In this document: piece by piece, positions 30,124 through 37,463 of the stretch
Position numbering within the stretch: the stretch's first letter is position 1
Layout: every line of letters starts with the position of its first letter
DNA from: Bacteroidales bacterium
Lineage (GTDB): Bacteria > Bacteroidota > Bacteroidia > Bacteroidales > Lentimicrobiaceae
Length of the DNA: 64,000 nucleotides
Direction of reading: 5' to 3'
NCBI GenBank assembly: GCA_016788045.1
Contig: JAEUTG010000021.1
Span: 16,534 to 80,533, forward strand
Notes under the pieces: model-generated
Databases searched by the model: none
Seen by the model: the letters and a program-made list of their open reading frames with translations, nothing else
What the model was told of the DNA's origin: nothing
Translations under genes and position numbers: made by a program

Positions 30124-30258
30124 GCACCTAACAGCGGTTTGGCGTAATGGCGGGTTCAGTGCTTCGTTTGATAGGTTAGTGGTCGGTTCAAGTGCAGTTC
30201 TTTGATTGAAATTTTGTGCTAAAAATCCGCCACTTCGCCAAGCCGCAAAACGTTGTAC
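30124..30258 (+). repeat. attC-like recombination site downstream of the RM pair
   Basis: Left core ACCTAAC (30126-30132) fits RYYYAAC. Left arm GCGGTTTGGCGTAATGGCGG (30134-30153) pairs with the right arm (30227-30246) with three mismatches in 20. The right core starts with G/TT at 30252 (GTTGTAC, one off GTTRRRY). The overall size of ~135 bp is within the integron attC range. The centre (30154-30226) is less paired and contains two related GTTCA-GTGC stretches. Confidence 0.6.
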
Positions 30259-30276
30259 CCGATTAATTAGAACTCT

Positions 30277-30792
30277 ATGAAAACAAGGAGAATAGTAATA
30301 GTCATAGCTCTACTTTCCATTTACAGTTTAACATATTCTCAGAATGAATGGGATTCGTGGAATAATAATTACAAAGAAAAATCAATTACACAATTGATAA
30401 GAAATGAACGGATCTATGCTGATTCCGTGGAAAATGGATTGATAGAAGGTGAATATTATCTAAGGATGGATAATTACCGGTTTCAAGCAACCTTTAAAGG
30501 AGAAAAACGACCCATCCCGGAAGAAATCTTACAGTCAATGAAAAGAGTATACAAAGCAGTTGGCCAGCCGGAGTATCTTTCGACATTTGATAAAATCAAA
30601 AATGAATACCTGTTTGAAATTGATGGAAATGAATATTGGTTTCCGATTCAGCCGATACTTGAAAAACCGCTGAAAAAGGAGATAAATAAAAATGAGAAAG
30701 TTTACTTGTATTGTCTCTTCCTGAATGAGCATACGATAAAGAAAGAACTTTATAATACGCTGTTTATCTCTGAATTTAAAAAAGAATATTAA
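30277..30792 (+). CDS. Secreted protein of unknown function, possibly from a partial second cassette
   Basis: This 171-residue protein has a signal peptide (TRRIVIVIALLSIYSLTYSQ). The mature part is mixed alpha/beta with YYLRMDNYRFQATFKGEKRPIPEE, KNEYLFEIDGNEYWFPIQPILEKPL and a basic C terminus. I do not recognise a family. The start is only 24 bp after the right core of the attC-like site, the spacing seen for first codons in integron cassettes. However, no second attC follows, so it may be a cassette remnant or a resident gene displaced from its promoter. Composition is AT-richer than the flanks. Confidence 0.6.
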   Translation: MKTRRIVIVIALLSIYSLTYSQNEWDSWNNNYKEKSITQLIRNERIYADSVENGLIEGEYYLRMDNYRFQATFKGEKRPIPEEILQSMKRVYKAVGQPEYLSTFDKIKNEYLFEIDGNEYWFPIQPILEKPLKKEINKNEKVYLYCLFLNEHTIKKELYNTLFISEFKKEY

Positions 30793-31142
30793 ACCCTGCT
30801 CAATCGATCAGACGGCCGGCAAGCGATTAGACTCACCGGTGCGTCATCCGGCAAAAGCTCAGGAACACCTCTCACATTTGCCCCCGCGGTAGTGCCACTT
30901 TACCCTTCCTTGGTCAGACTAGACTCCCGGGCCTCGTTTTCTGTGCTTTAAATTGGCTACCCTGATCAGGCGGCAATTCCTGCATCCACCGCCCTCCCCC
31001 TGCGGCTGCTCTCCCCGGATTAGTCATTCTCGTTATTCAATTCCGCCCCGGATGCTGTTCACTTCACCCGTTTTGTCATACAGTTCACCATTCCGGATTG
31101 ACGCTTCACAGGGTATTGGTTTTCAAGGGCCTCAGGCTGACC

Positions 31143-31150
31143 TATTTTTG
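31143..31150 (+). promoter_or_regulatory. Bacteroidota -7 element for the 31196 gene
   Basis: TATTTTTG matches TAnnTTTG, 45 bp before the ATG. The 30793-31142 stretch, in contrast to the cassette, is GC-rich. I see no gene, RNA or repeat in it. Confidence 0.5.
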
Positions 31151-31195
31151 CTTCATCAACAAAAACTGAAACCCTAACCTTTAAAATCCAATACC

Positions 31196-31528
31196 ATGAA
31201 AACACAAATTCTTGCAGCCGTTGCTGCCCTGTTCATGCTCCTTAGCCTTTCGGCCAGTGCTGAGGGTAACAAAACCGCTCCCAAGCCCAATGTGAAAATC
31301 TTCCGCAACAACAGCGAAAGTGTGGATGTGTATGTGGCAAAACCTGCCGGCGAACTGCTGAAGATTGTCATTTACAGCGAATCGGGCACCCGCATGATGA
31401 CCACCCGCGTTAAAAAACAATCCACCCGTTACATCCGCTACTACCTGAATGAGCTTCCGAAAGGCAATTACAAGGTTTCTGTGCTCAAAGACAATGAATC
31501 CATTGCCGACTTCAACCTCTCGCTCTGA
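31196..31528 (+). CDS. Small secreted protein with T9SS/Ig-like C-terminal-type fold
   Basis: This 110-residue protein has a signal peptide (ILAAVAALFMLLSLSASA). The mature 85 residues have the strand pattern of T9SS sorting or DUF3244-like domains: VKIFRNNSESVDVYVA, LLKIVIYSESGTRMMTTRV, RYYLNELPKGNYKVSVLKDNESIADFNLSL. Such isolated domains are common in Bacteroidota and their role is unknown. It is followed by a terminator-like hairpin (31596-31620), then the promoter of the histidine kinase. It is therefore probably a monocistron, despite the closeness of the next open frame. Confidence 0.7.
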   Translation: MKTQILAAVAALFMLLSLSASAEGNKTAPKPNVKIFRNNSESVDVYVAKPAGELLKIVIYSESGTRMMTTRVKKQSTRYIRYYLNELPKGNYKVSVLKDNESIADFNLSL

Positions 31529-31591
31529 ATTGCCGCTAACACAAAACTGAAACCATGAGAACAGGCAGCCAAAACTTCCGCCATGTAACCG

Positions 31592-31620
31592 AAAACGCCG
31601 GGATCCGTTCCGGCGCTTTT
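31592..31620 (+). terminator. Terminator between the small secreted protein and the kinase gene
   Basis: CGCCGG (31596-31601) pairs with CCGGCG (31610-31615), followed by CTTTT. It lies inside the extended frame of the kinase, which supports a later kinase start. Confidence 0.5.
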
Positions 31621-31690
31621 CAGCTGCAGATTTCAGGAAGCAACCGGGCTGCATTGCTGTTCCGCCTGTCTGAAATAATCACCGATTTGC

Positions 31691-31698
31691 TACCTTTG
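31691..31698 (+). promoter_or_regulatory. Bacteroidota -7 element of the LytS/LytTR operon
   Basis: TACCTTTG matches TAnnTTTG, 21 bp upstream of the ATG at 31720. It places the transcription start after the in-frame ATG at 31555, so that ATG cannot be used from this promoter. Confidence 0.6.
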
Positions 31699-31719
31699 AA
31701 GTCCGGCAGATACAACAAC

Positions 31720-32757
31720 ATGGTTAAAGGTATAGTGAACAGACTGATACCCAGATTACTGATCCTGATTGCGGCCAGCTTTCCCCTGAAACTGATGCTC
31801 GATCTGATCTTTCGTCTCCTTTACCGTAACCACGAGATTATCAGGCCGGCCGCAGAATATCTCGGTGCTGCCCTGCTGACCCTCGTTACACTGGAAATGG
31901 TAAGGCTGATGAAGAAGCAGCTTGAACGGTTTTTCCCATGGGAAAAAAGCCCCCTGCGCCGGCTGATCATTGAAATTGCTGCCGGTTCGGTGCTGGTTAC
32001 CGTCATCATTCTGGCCATCAACATTCCCCTGAAAGTTTATCTCCTTGAAATACAGTTTATTCAGCTTTCCGATGAGATTATCACTACCCTTTACTACCTC
32101 TTTCTGTTTGCCCTGATCCCTGCTTTTACAGAGTTTGCCCTGTTTCTCCTCAAACGCTGGAGACATGGCCTTGCCGAGATGGAAAGGTTCCGCAAGGAAA
32201 ACGCAGAGTATCGTTTCGAAGCCCTGCGGACCCAGGTAAATCCGCATTTTCTGTTCAACAGCCTGAACACCCTTTCCTCGCTGATGTACGAAGACCGCGA
32301 CAAGGCGGCCGGGTTTATCCGCGACCTTTCCGATGTTTACCGGTATGTGCTTGACAACCGCAGCAAGGAACTGATCCCGCTGAGCGATGAACTGAAATTC
32401 ATCCGTTCATTTGTAACCCTCTATCAGCTGAGGTTCGACAACAAGCTGGAGGTTGTATTTGACATACCCGAAGATCAGCAAGTAAGGCTGATCGCGCCCA
32501 TGACCCTGCAGCTGCTCATCGAGAATGCCGTGAAGCACAACATTGTATCGGCCCGGAAACCACTCACCATCAGGATAGATGCCACCGGAAACGGCTGTAT
32601 TGCTGTTTCGAACAACCTTCAGCGGAAAACCACCGGGGTGGTATCCTCAGGCATAGGGCTGGCCAATATCAGCAGCCGCTATGGCTTTCTCACCGAAAAA
32701 CCGGTGGAAGTGATTGAAACGGAAACAGCGTTTATTGTGAAAGTCCCTTTAATCTGA
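31720..32757 (+). CDS. Sensor histidine kinase, LytS/YehU family
   Basis: This 345-residue kinase has four hydrophobic helices in residues ~10-140, then the His_kinase domain. The phosphoacceptor region RTQVNPHFLFNSLNTLSSLM has its His near residue 176. It is followed by SDVYRYVLDNRSKELIPLSDELKFIRSF and an ATPase with LQLLIENAVKHNI (N box) and GIGLANISSRY. It autophosphorylates and passes phosphate to the LytTR regulator encoded 5 bp downstream. The signal is unknown. I chose the start at 31720 from the promoter at 31691-31698 and the upstream terminator. The earlier ATG at 31555 gives an atypical polar leader. Confidence 0.9.
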   Translation: MVKGIVNRLIPRLLILIAASFPLKLMLDLIFRLLYRNHEIIRPAAEYLGAALLTLVTLEMVRLMKKQLERFFPWEKSPLRRLIIEIAAGSVLVTVIILAINIPLKVYLLEIQFIQLSDEIITTLYYLFLFALIPAFTEFALFLLKRWRHGLAEMERFRKENAEYRFEALRTQVNPHFLFNSLNTLSSLMYEDRDKAAGFIRDLSDVYRYVLDNRSKELIPLSDELKFIRSFVTLYQLRFDNKLEVVFDIPEDQQVRLIAPMTLQLLIENAVKHNIVSARKPLTIRIDATGNGCIAVSNNLQRKTTGVVSSGIGLANISSRYGFLTEKPVEVIETETAFIVKVPLI

Positions 32758-32762
32758 CCGAT

Positions 32763-33533
32763 ATGAAAGTGCTGATTGTTGAAGACGAACCTTTTGCCCA
32801 GCAGGAACTCAAACGCCTGTTAAAGGCAGTACGCAGCGAGGCCGTGATACTTGACTGCATCGACTCGGTAGAAGACACCCTTCAGTGGCTGAATACCCAT
32901 CCCCTGCCCGACCTGATTTTTCTGGACATACAGCTGTCAGACGGGCTGAGTTTCGAAATCTTCCGTCAGAAAAACATCCTTTGTCCGGTAATCTTCACCA
33001 CTGCCTTTGATGAATACGCGATTCAGGCTTTTAAGGTCAACAGCATCGATTACCTGCTGAAGCCGGTGAAACAGGCTGACCTGGAAGCGGCCCTCAGTAA
33101 ATTTGATCAGGTGCGCGAAATGTACAGTTCAGGTAAACAGCCGCCTTTTGACCTGAGTCTGCTGGAACAGTTGCTGTCGCCTGCCCGCAGGGAATTCAAA
33201 GCGAGGTTTGTTGCCCGTATCGGGGATCAGTTCAAACACATCCCGGTAGAAGAGATTGCCTGGTTTTATGCCGAAGACAATGTGGTTTTTCTGGTTACCA
33301 AAGCCAACTACCGCTACATCATAGAATACACCCTCGACCAGGTGGGCAGTCAGCTTGACCCGGCGAAATACTTCAGGTTAAACAGAAGTTACATTGCAGC
33401 CGTTCAGTGCATTGGCAAAGTAAACAGGTATTTTAACGGCCGTCTGCTGACCGAACTCATTCCGGCAGCACCCGAACAGGTGTTTGTAAGCAGGGCCAAA
33501 GCGCAGGAGTTTCTAAACTGGCTTGATCAATAA
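32763..33533 (+). CDS. LytTR-family response regulator
   Basis: This 256-residue regulator has a receiver domain (1-~120) with the acidic pocket near EDE at the N terminus and the phosphoacceptor Asp55 in LIFLDIQLSDG, followed by the conserved Thr/Lys positions (TTAFDEYA, SIDYLLKPVK). The C-terminal LytTR DNA-binding domain (~155-255) has FVARIGDQFKHIPVEEIAWFYAEDNVVFL and NRSYIAAVQCI. It is cotranscribed with the kinase. Targets are not visible, but the lipoprotein gene that follows 7 bp downstream is a plausible one. Confidence 0.92.
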   Translation: MKVLIVEDEPFAQQELKRLLKAVRSEAVILDCIDSVEDTLQWLNTHPLPDLIFLDIQLSDGLSFEIFRQKNILCPVIFTTAFDEYAIQAFKVNSIDYLLKPVKQADLEAALSKFDQVREMYSSGKQPPFDLSLLEQLLSPARREFKARFVARIGDQFKHIPVEEIAWFYAEDNVVFLVTKANYRYIIEYTLDQVGSQLDPAKYFRLNRSYIAAVQCIGKVNRYFNGRLLTELIPAAPEQVFVSRAKAQEFLNWLDQ

Positions 33534-33540
33534 CGCACTT

Positions 33541-34560
33541 ATGAAAATGAATTTCTTCTCTGAAACAAGACTTGTACCTGTGGCTTTGTCAGCCCTGATG
33601 CTGCTCTCTTCCTGCTACCGGCAGAAAATTGTTGTCGACCAGATCCCCCTCAACACACCGGCAAATTCAGCCATTTACATAACCGGTAATTTCAACAACT
33701 GGGATCCCGGGGATGAACGATTCAGGATGAACCGTGATTCGGCTGGCACCTATTCCATCATGCTGCCAAGGGGGATCGGAGAGCTGAGTTACAAATTTAC
33801 CCGGGGCGACTGGACCAGGGTTGAAAAGAACGAATGCGGCTATGACATACAGAACCGCAGCTTGGTTTATGGCGAAGAGGATGTGGTGACCGATCAGATA
33901 GAATGCTGGGGAGATACCGAGCCGATGAACTGCACTCAAACAGTGTTTGTGATCGCCGATTACCCTGAAGATACCCCGGAAGACGCCCTCATTTATATGG
34001 CTTCAGAATACAATTTCTGGAATCCGGGCGATCTTTCCTATGCCATGCAGAAGCACCCGAAAGGTTTCTATTTCAGGAATGTTGAAAAACAAGGGGATTG
34101 CATTGAGTTCAAATTTACGATGGGCGACTGGGCTTCGGTAGAAACCGACAACAGACACCGGGATATTGCGAACCGCAGGTATTGTTTTGATGACAAAGAC
34201 ACGGTATTCTTGTCAGTGAAAGCCTGGAAAACCCTGAATTACAGGAAACTCAGCAAGGTCACCTTCGTTCTTGAAAAACTTCCGCCAACAACCCGCCCCG
34301 ATGAAACCTTCTACATTGCCGGAGATTTCAACAACTGGGATCCCGGGAACCCTGATTATTCGTTCGGCCGCGATCAGAAAGGAAGACCCGTGATCACCAT
34401 TACCACCGACAAGGAAACCCTTGAATACAAAATCACGCGCGGAAACTGGAAATCGGTAGAGACCATGCTCTCAGGCAAGGATGTACCCAACAGGCTGAAC
34501 ATCAACCACAACAACGACACCATCCTGCTGAAGATTGATCAATGGAAAGACAGAAGGTAA
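33541..34560 (+). CDS. Lipoprotein with three tandem starch-binding-like (CBM20/CBM48-type) modules
   Basis: This 339-residue lipoprotein has a signal peptide ending in a lipobox (LMLLSSC), so it should be lipid-anchored. Three repeats of ~100 residues follow: IYITGNFNNWDPGD with YKFTRGDWTRVE, IYMASEYNFWNPGD with FKFTMGDWASVE, and FYIAGDFNNWDPGN with YKITRGNWKSVE. Each ends with a D-x-x-NR element. This N-W-x-P-G plus F/Y-K-x-T-x-G-x-W pattern is characteristic of CBM20/48-like glucan-binding modules. No catalytic domain is present, so it is a binder, perhaps for starch or glycogen. I chose the ATG at 33541. The longer frame from a TTG overlaps the regulator. Confidence 0.82.
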   Translation: MKMNFFSETRLVPVALSALMLLSSCYRQKIVVDQIPLNTPANSAIYITGNFNNWDPGDERFRMNRDSAGTYSIMLPRGIGELSYKFTRGDWTRVEKNECGYDIQNRSLVYGEEDVVTDQIECWGDTEPMNCTQTVFVIADYPEDTPEDALIYMASEYNFWNPGDLSYAMQKHPKGFYFRNVEKQGDCIEFKFTMGDWASVETDNRHRDIANRRYCFDDKDTVFLSVKAWKTLNYRKLSKVTFVLEKLPPTTRPDETFYIAGDFNNWDPGNPDYSFGRDQKGRPVITITTDKETLEYKITRGNWKSVETMLSGKDVPNRLNINHNNDTILLKIDQWKDRR

Positions 34561-34680
34561 AATCCTTCTTCCTGACATCAACGCCTGAGCATGATTGATT
34601 TTGAACCGGTAAAAACAGCGGTTCACCGGGCATTTTTACCGGCTCATCGTATTTCACTTTTCCTCAGGATCATTACAACC

Positions 34681-34688
34681 TATTTTTG
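34681..34688 (+). promoter_or_regulatory. Bacteroidota -7 element of the DUF116/oxidoreductase operon
   Basis: TATTTTTG matches TAnnTTTG, 19 bp upstream of the ATG at 34708. It supports that start over the ATG at 34591. Confidence 0.5.
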
Positions 34689-34707
34689 GCATCAAAAAGA
34701 TCATCAG

Positions 34708-35928
34708 ATGCCTGCGAATCAGTTTACTCCGACAGTTTATTCCCTCACCGGCAAGCCCGGCTTTTCCGGCAATTATCAGGAAACCCTCAGCGATTTCGGA
34801 AGATTCATGCGCTCTGAAATGGAAACCCGCCTGGGTACATTCATCGATCAGTACATGAATTTTCAGGAAAAGCAGGGTGAAACTGTGAGCGGCGACCGGG
34901 AAGTCTTTCTTTTTGAAGCCCTGATGCTGGGAGTTTTCTGGAACACTTACGGAGGTTACGCTGCCGGCTCGGGGAGTTCCGCCATCAGCCTGATGCAGCA
35001 GACTGCGTCACTTCGTTCACATGGTGGATTGAAACGAAAGGCAGCCGATATCATCAGGGGGGCCCTTGCTTACCGTTTGCTTGAGAAACCTTCTGACCGG
35101 TCACGTTTTCTGTTTCCTGACCCCAGGGGACTTGCCCGCCTGATCGCCTGGATGAAGGCAACCGGCGAATTCCACCGGGAAGCCGCCCGGCTTGAAACAT
35201 GGAAAAATTTTCTGGAACAAATGGGCGACACAAGTGCCTTTGTTACGCTGAGCGTTTTCCGCGGTTTCGCAAGGTGGTTCAGCCATGAAAGCCTGCTGGT
35301 ACTGGGCCCGTTTACGGAAGGGGTTACCCGGTTTGTAGCCGTGGCAGCCAATGCATACCCGTTGCGCGAAGACAAGATCTCTGTGCTCCGGAGCAGAACC
35401 GAGTACCACCTCAACATGCTCGGGGCTGACATCTACAACAGGGCAATGAAACCAGGGTTTGACAATTGTTCTGAAAGGATTGTCCTCTTGCCGGCCTGTA
35501 TGAAGCTGAATGGAGGAAAAAAGTGCCAGTCGGCCATCAGGGATGGTTCAGAAATATGCACCGGTTGTACAGCAGAATGTAATATAAATGTGATCCGGAA
35601 ACTCGGAAAAAAGCATAACTTCGGAGTTGAAATTATCCGTCATTCATCGGCGCTGACGGCCGGAAACAGCTTCAAACGGCCCGGCACTGCTTTTGTTGGC
35701 GTTGCCTGCGCGGCAACGGTGATCGCCGGAGGACTGGAATTACGCAAACACGAAGTACCTGCCCAGTGTGTATTGCTCAACCACAGCGGATGCCGCCACT
35801 GGAGTAACAAACCGGTTGCCACTTCCCTAAACATCAGTGAGCTGATGAACAGGTTGGGCATTGAAACCGATCAACAACCGGTACAGGAAGTTAAGTGCCA
35901 AAAAAGTGAAAAAACCCTGGCTGCCTGA
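34708..35928 (+). CDS. DUF116 domain protein
   Basis: This 406-residue soluble protein has an N-terminal two-thirds (~1-240) that is helical with no motif I recognise. The C-terminal third carries the cysteine-rich DUF116 signature: LLPACMKLNGGKKCQSA, then EICTGCTAECN, VGVACAATVIAGG and CVLLNHSGCRHW. The clustered cysteines could bind metal or an iron-sulfur cluster, but this is inference. DUF116 is of unknown function, often in anaerobes. The downstream flavoprotein lies 17 bp away and is likely its functional partner. Confidence 0.75.
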   Translation: MPANQFTPTVYSLTGKPGFSGNYQETLSDFGRFMRSEMETRLGTFIDQYMNFQEKQGETVSGDREVFLFEALMLGVFWNTYGGYAAGSGSSAISLMQQTASLRSHGGLKRKAADIIRGALAYRLLEKPSDRSRFLFPDPRGLARLIAWMKATGEFHREAARLETWKNFLEQMGDTSAFVTLSVFRGFARWFSHESLLVLGPFTEGVTRFVAVAANAYPLREDKISVLRSRTEYHLNMLGADIYNRAMKPGFDNCSERIVLLPACMKLNGGKKCQSAIRDGSEICTGCTAECNINVIRKLGKKHNFGVEIIRHSSALTAGNSFKRPGTAFVGVACAATVIAGGLELRKHEVPAQCVLLNHSGCRHWSNKPVATSLNISELMNRLGIETDQQPVQEVKCQKSEKTLAA

Positions 35929-35945
35929 ACCTAAAAAACATAGCC

Positions 35946-37463
35946 ATGAAAAAGAAAGTGAGCATCATCGGAGCCGGAATTGCCGGCATGAGCGTCGGCA
36001 GCTACCTGCAAATGAACGGGTTTGAAACCGAGATACACGAACTTCACAACCTGCCCGGGGGTTTGTGTACATCGTGGCAGCGAAACGGCTACAACATTGA
36101 TGGCTGCATTCACTGGCTGGTTGGATCAGCCGAAGGCCAGAGCCTTTACAACGCCTGGAATGAGCTGATCGACATGAAGAAGCTTCAGATTTATGATCAT
36201 GACATTTTCTACCAGTACGAGGATGAATCCGGAAAATGCATCAGGTTCTACAACAACATCGACCTGCTGGAGAAAGAACTCCTGGAGAAGGCACCCGAAG
36301 ACCGGGAGGTGATCCGCGATTATATTCATGCTGCACGCCGGTTCTCGTCGATGAAACTCCCCCTTGGCAAGCCCCGCGAACTTTTCACCCTGAAGGATAT
36401 GGGTGAAACAGTGTTCAGGCTGGGTCCTTACCTCGGGTTGCTCAACAAATGGTCGAAAGTAAGCATTGCTGATTTTGCCGGTCGCTGCAGGAATCCACTG
36501 CTAAGGAAAACCATTGAGAATCTGTTTGTTCCCGAAATGGGCATTGTGTTTGTGATGATCACCACAGCCTGGATGCACAACAAAACAGCAGGCTATCCAA
36601 TAGGCGGCTCCCTGGCTTTTTCAAAACTGATTGAAGAACGGTATCTGGCACTCGGAGGCCGTATTCACTATCACAGCCGGATTGAAGAGATCATGACGCG
36701 GAGTGATGGCAGCAGAAATCAGGCCTGCGGAATTAAAGACAGCCAGGGAAAAGAATACCCGGCTGACTTTGTGGTTTCGGCAGCCGATGGTTATACCACC
36801 TTGTTCCGCATGCTGAAAGGTCGGTTTGTTGACTCGAAAACGAATGCCTTTTACAACAACAACCTGCTGTTCCCCTCCTACCTGCAGTTATCTTTGGGCA
36901 TCAGCCGCATGCTTGAGTCATCGGCTTCCAGCCTGATTTTCCCATTGACACAGGCCGTGAAAATCGACCCGGCCAATACCCTCAGCGAGATCGGCATCAG
37001 GATTCACAGCTTTGATCCGAACCTGGCTCCCGAAGGAAAAACCCTGATCACTGCCCTTATCCCGAGCAGGGAGCACAAGTACTGGGTGAACCTGAGAACC
37101 GATGAATTCGAAAATTATAAAGAAGAAAAAGAGCGGATTATCCGGGAACTCGTTAGCGGGATGGAGAAAAGACTGGGGCCGCTGGCTGACTACCTCGAAA
37201 TGAAGGACCTCTCGACCCCGGCAACGGTAATCCGGTATACCAACAACTGGAAAGGCAGTTTTGAAGGCTGGATTATGACGCCCTCACTCGGCTTCAGACA
37301 ATTGCCATTATCGCTTCGCGGACTGGACAATTTCTGGATGGCCGGACAATGGGTAAGCCCGGGTGGCGGATTGCCCTCTGCGCTGATGACCGGACGCGGG
37401 GTTGCTGAGATCATCTGCAGAAAAACCGGCAGGAAGTTCAAAACCGAAAGCTTCAATTCCTGA
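35946..37463 (+). CDS. CrtI/phytoene-desaturase-like FAD-dependent oxidoreductase
   Basis: This 505-residue flavoprotein opens with VSIIGAGIAGMSVGSYLQMNGFETEIHE, the Rossmann dinucleotide-binding motif (G-x-G-x-x-G), followed by HNLPGGLCTSWQRNGYNIDGCIHWL, the second flavin-contact region of the amine-oxidase/CrtI superfamily. The C-terminal flavin-contact motif is NFWMAGQWVSPGGGLPSALMTGRG. Members desaturate or isomerise carotenoids or saturate retinol-like polyenes, but the substrate here is unknown and no other carotenoid gene is visible. The last 11 bp overlap the convergent protease gene. Confidence 0.85.
   Translation: MKKKVSIIGAGIAGMSVGSYLQMNGFETEIHELHNLPGGLCTSWQRNGYNIDGCIHWLVGSAEGQSLYNAWNELIDMKKLQIYDHDIFYQYEDESGKCIRFYNNIDLLEKELLEKAPEDREVIRDYIHAARRFSSMKLPLGKPRELFTLKDMGETVFRLGPYLGLLNKWSKVSIADFAGRCRNPLLRKTIENLFVPEMGIVFVMITTAWMHNKTAGYPIGGSLAFSKLIEERYLALGGRIHYHSRIEEIMTRSDGSRNQACGIKDSQGKEYPADFVVSAADGYTTLFRMLKGRFVDSKTNAFYNNNLLFPSYLQLSLGISRMLESSASSLIFPLTQAVKIDPANTLSEIGIRIHSFDPNLAPEGKTLITALIPSREHKYWVNLRTDEFENYKEEKERIIRELVSGMEKRLGPLADYLEMKDLSTPATVIRYTNNWKGSFEGWIMTPSLGFRQLPLSLRGLDNFWMAGQWVSPGGGLPSALMTGRGVAEIICRKTGRKFKTESFNS

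Larger units (their letters stand above)
27101..30252 (+). mobile_element. Integron-cassette-like element carrying a two-gene restriction-modification system
   Basis: The proposed cassette starts at TTAGGTGC (G at 27100 is the preceding base) and ends at the G of GTTGTACC (30252). Its attC-like site (30124-30258) opens with GCACCTAAC, the exact complement of GTTAGGTGC that would form at the circular junction. The two genes inside are oriented with the attC at their 3' end, as in integrons. The element is visibly much more AT-rich than the flanking chromosome. No integron integrase is visible in the window. If the element is removed, the flank would read ACACTTG joined to TTGTACCC. Confidence 0.6.

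Noticed and set aside
30953..31177. Proline/serine-rich frame of 74 codons
   Set aside because: Composition is random-looking and it overlaps the promoter of the next gene. No other evidence supports it.
31555..31719. Extended N terminus of the histidine kinase
   Set aside because: A terminator-like hairpin (31596-31615) and the -7 element (31691-31698) lie inside it, which places the real start at 31720.
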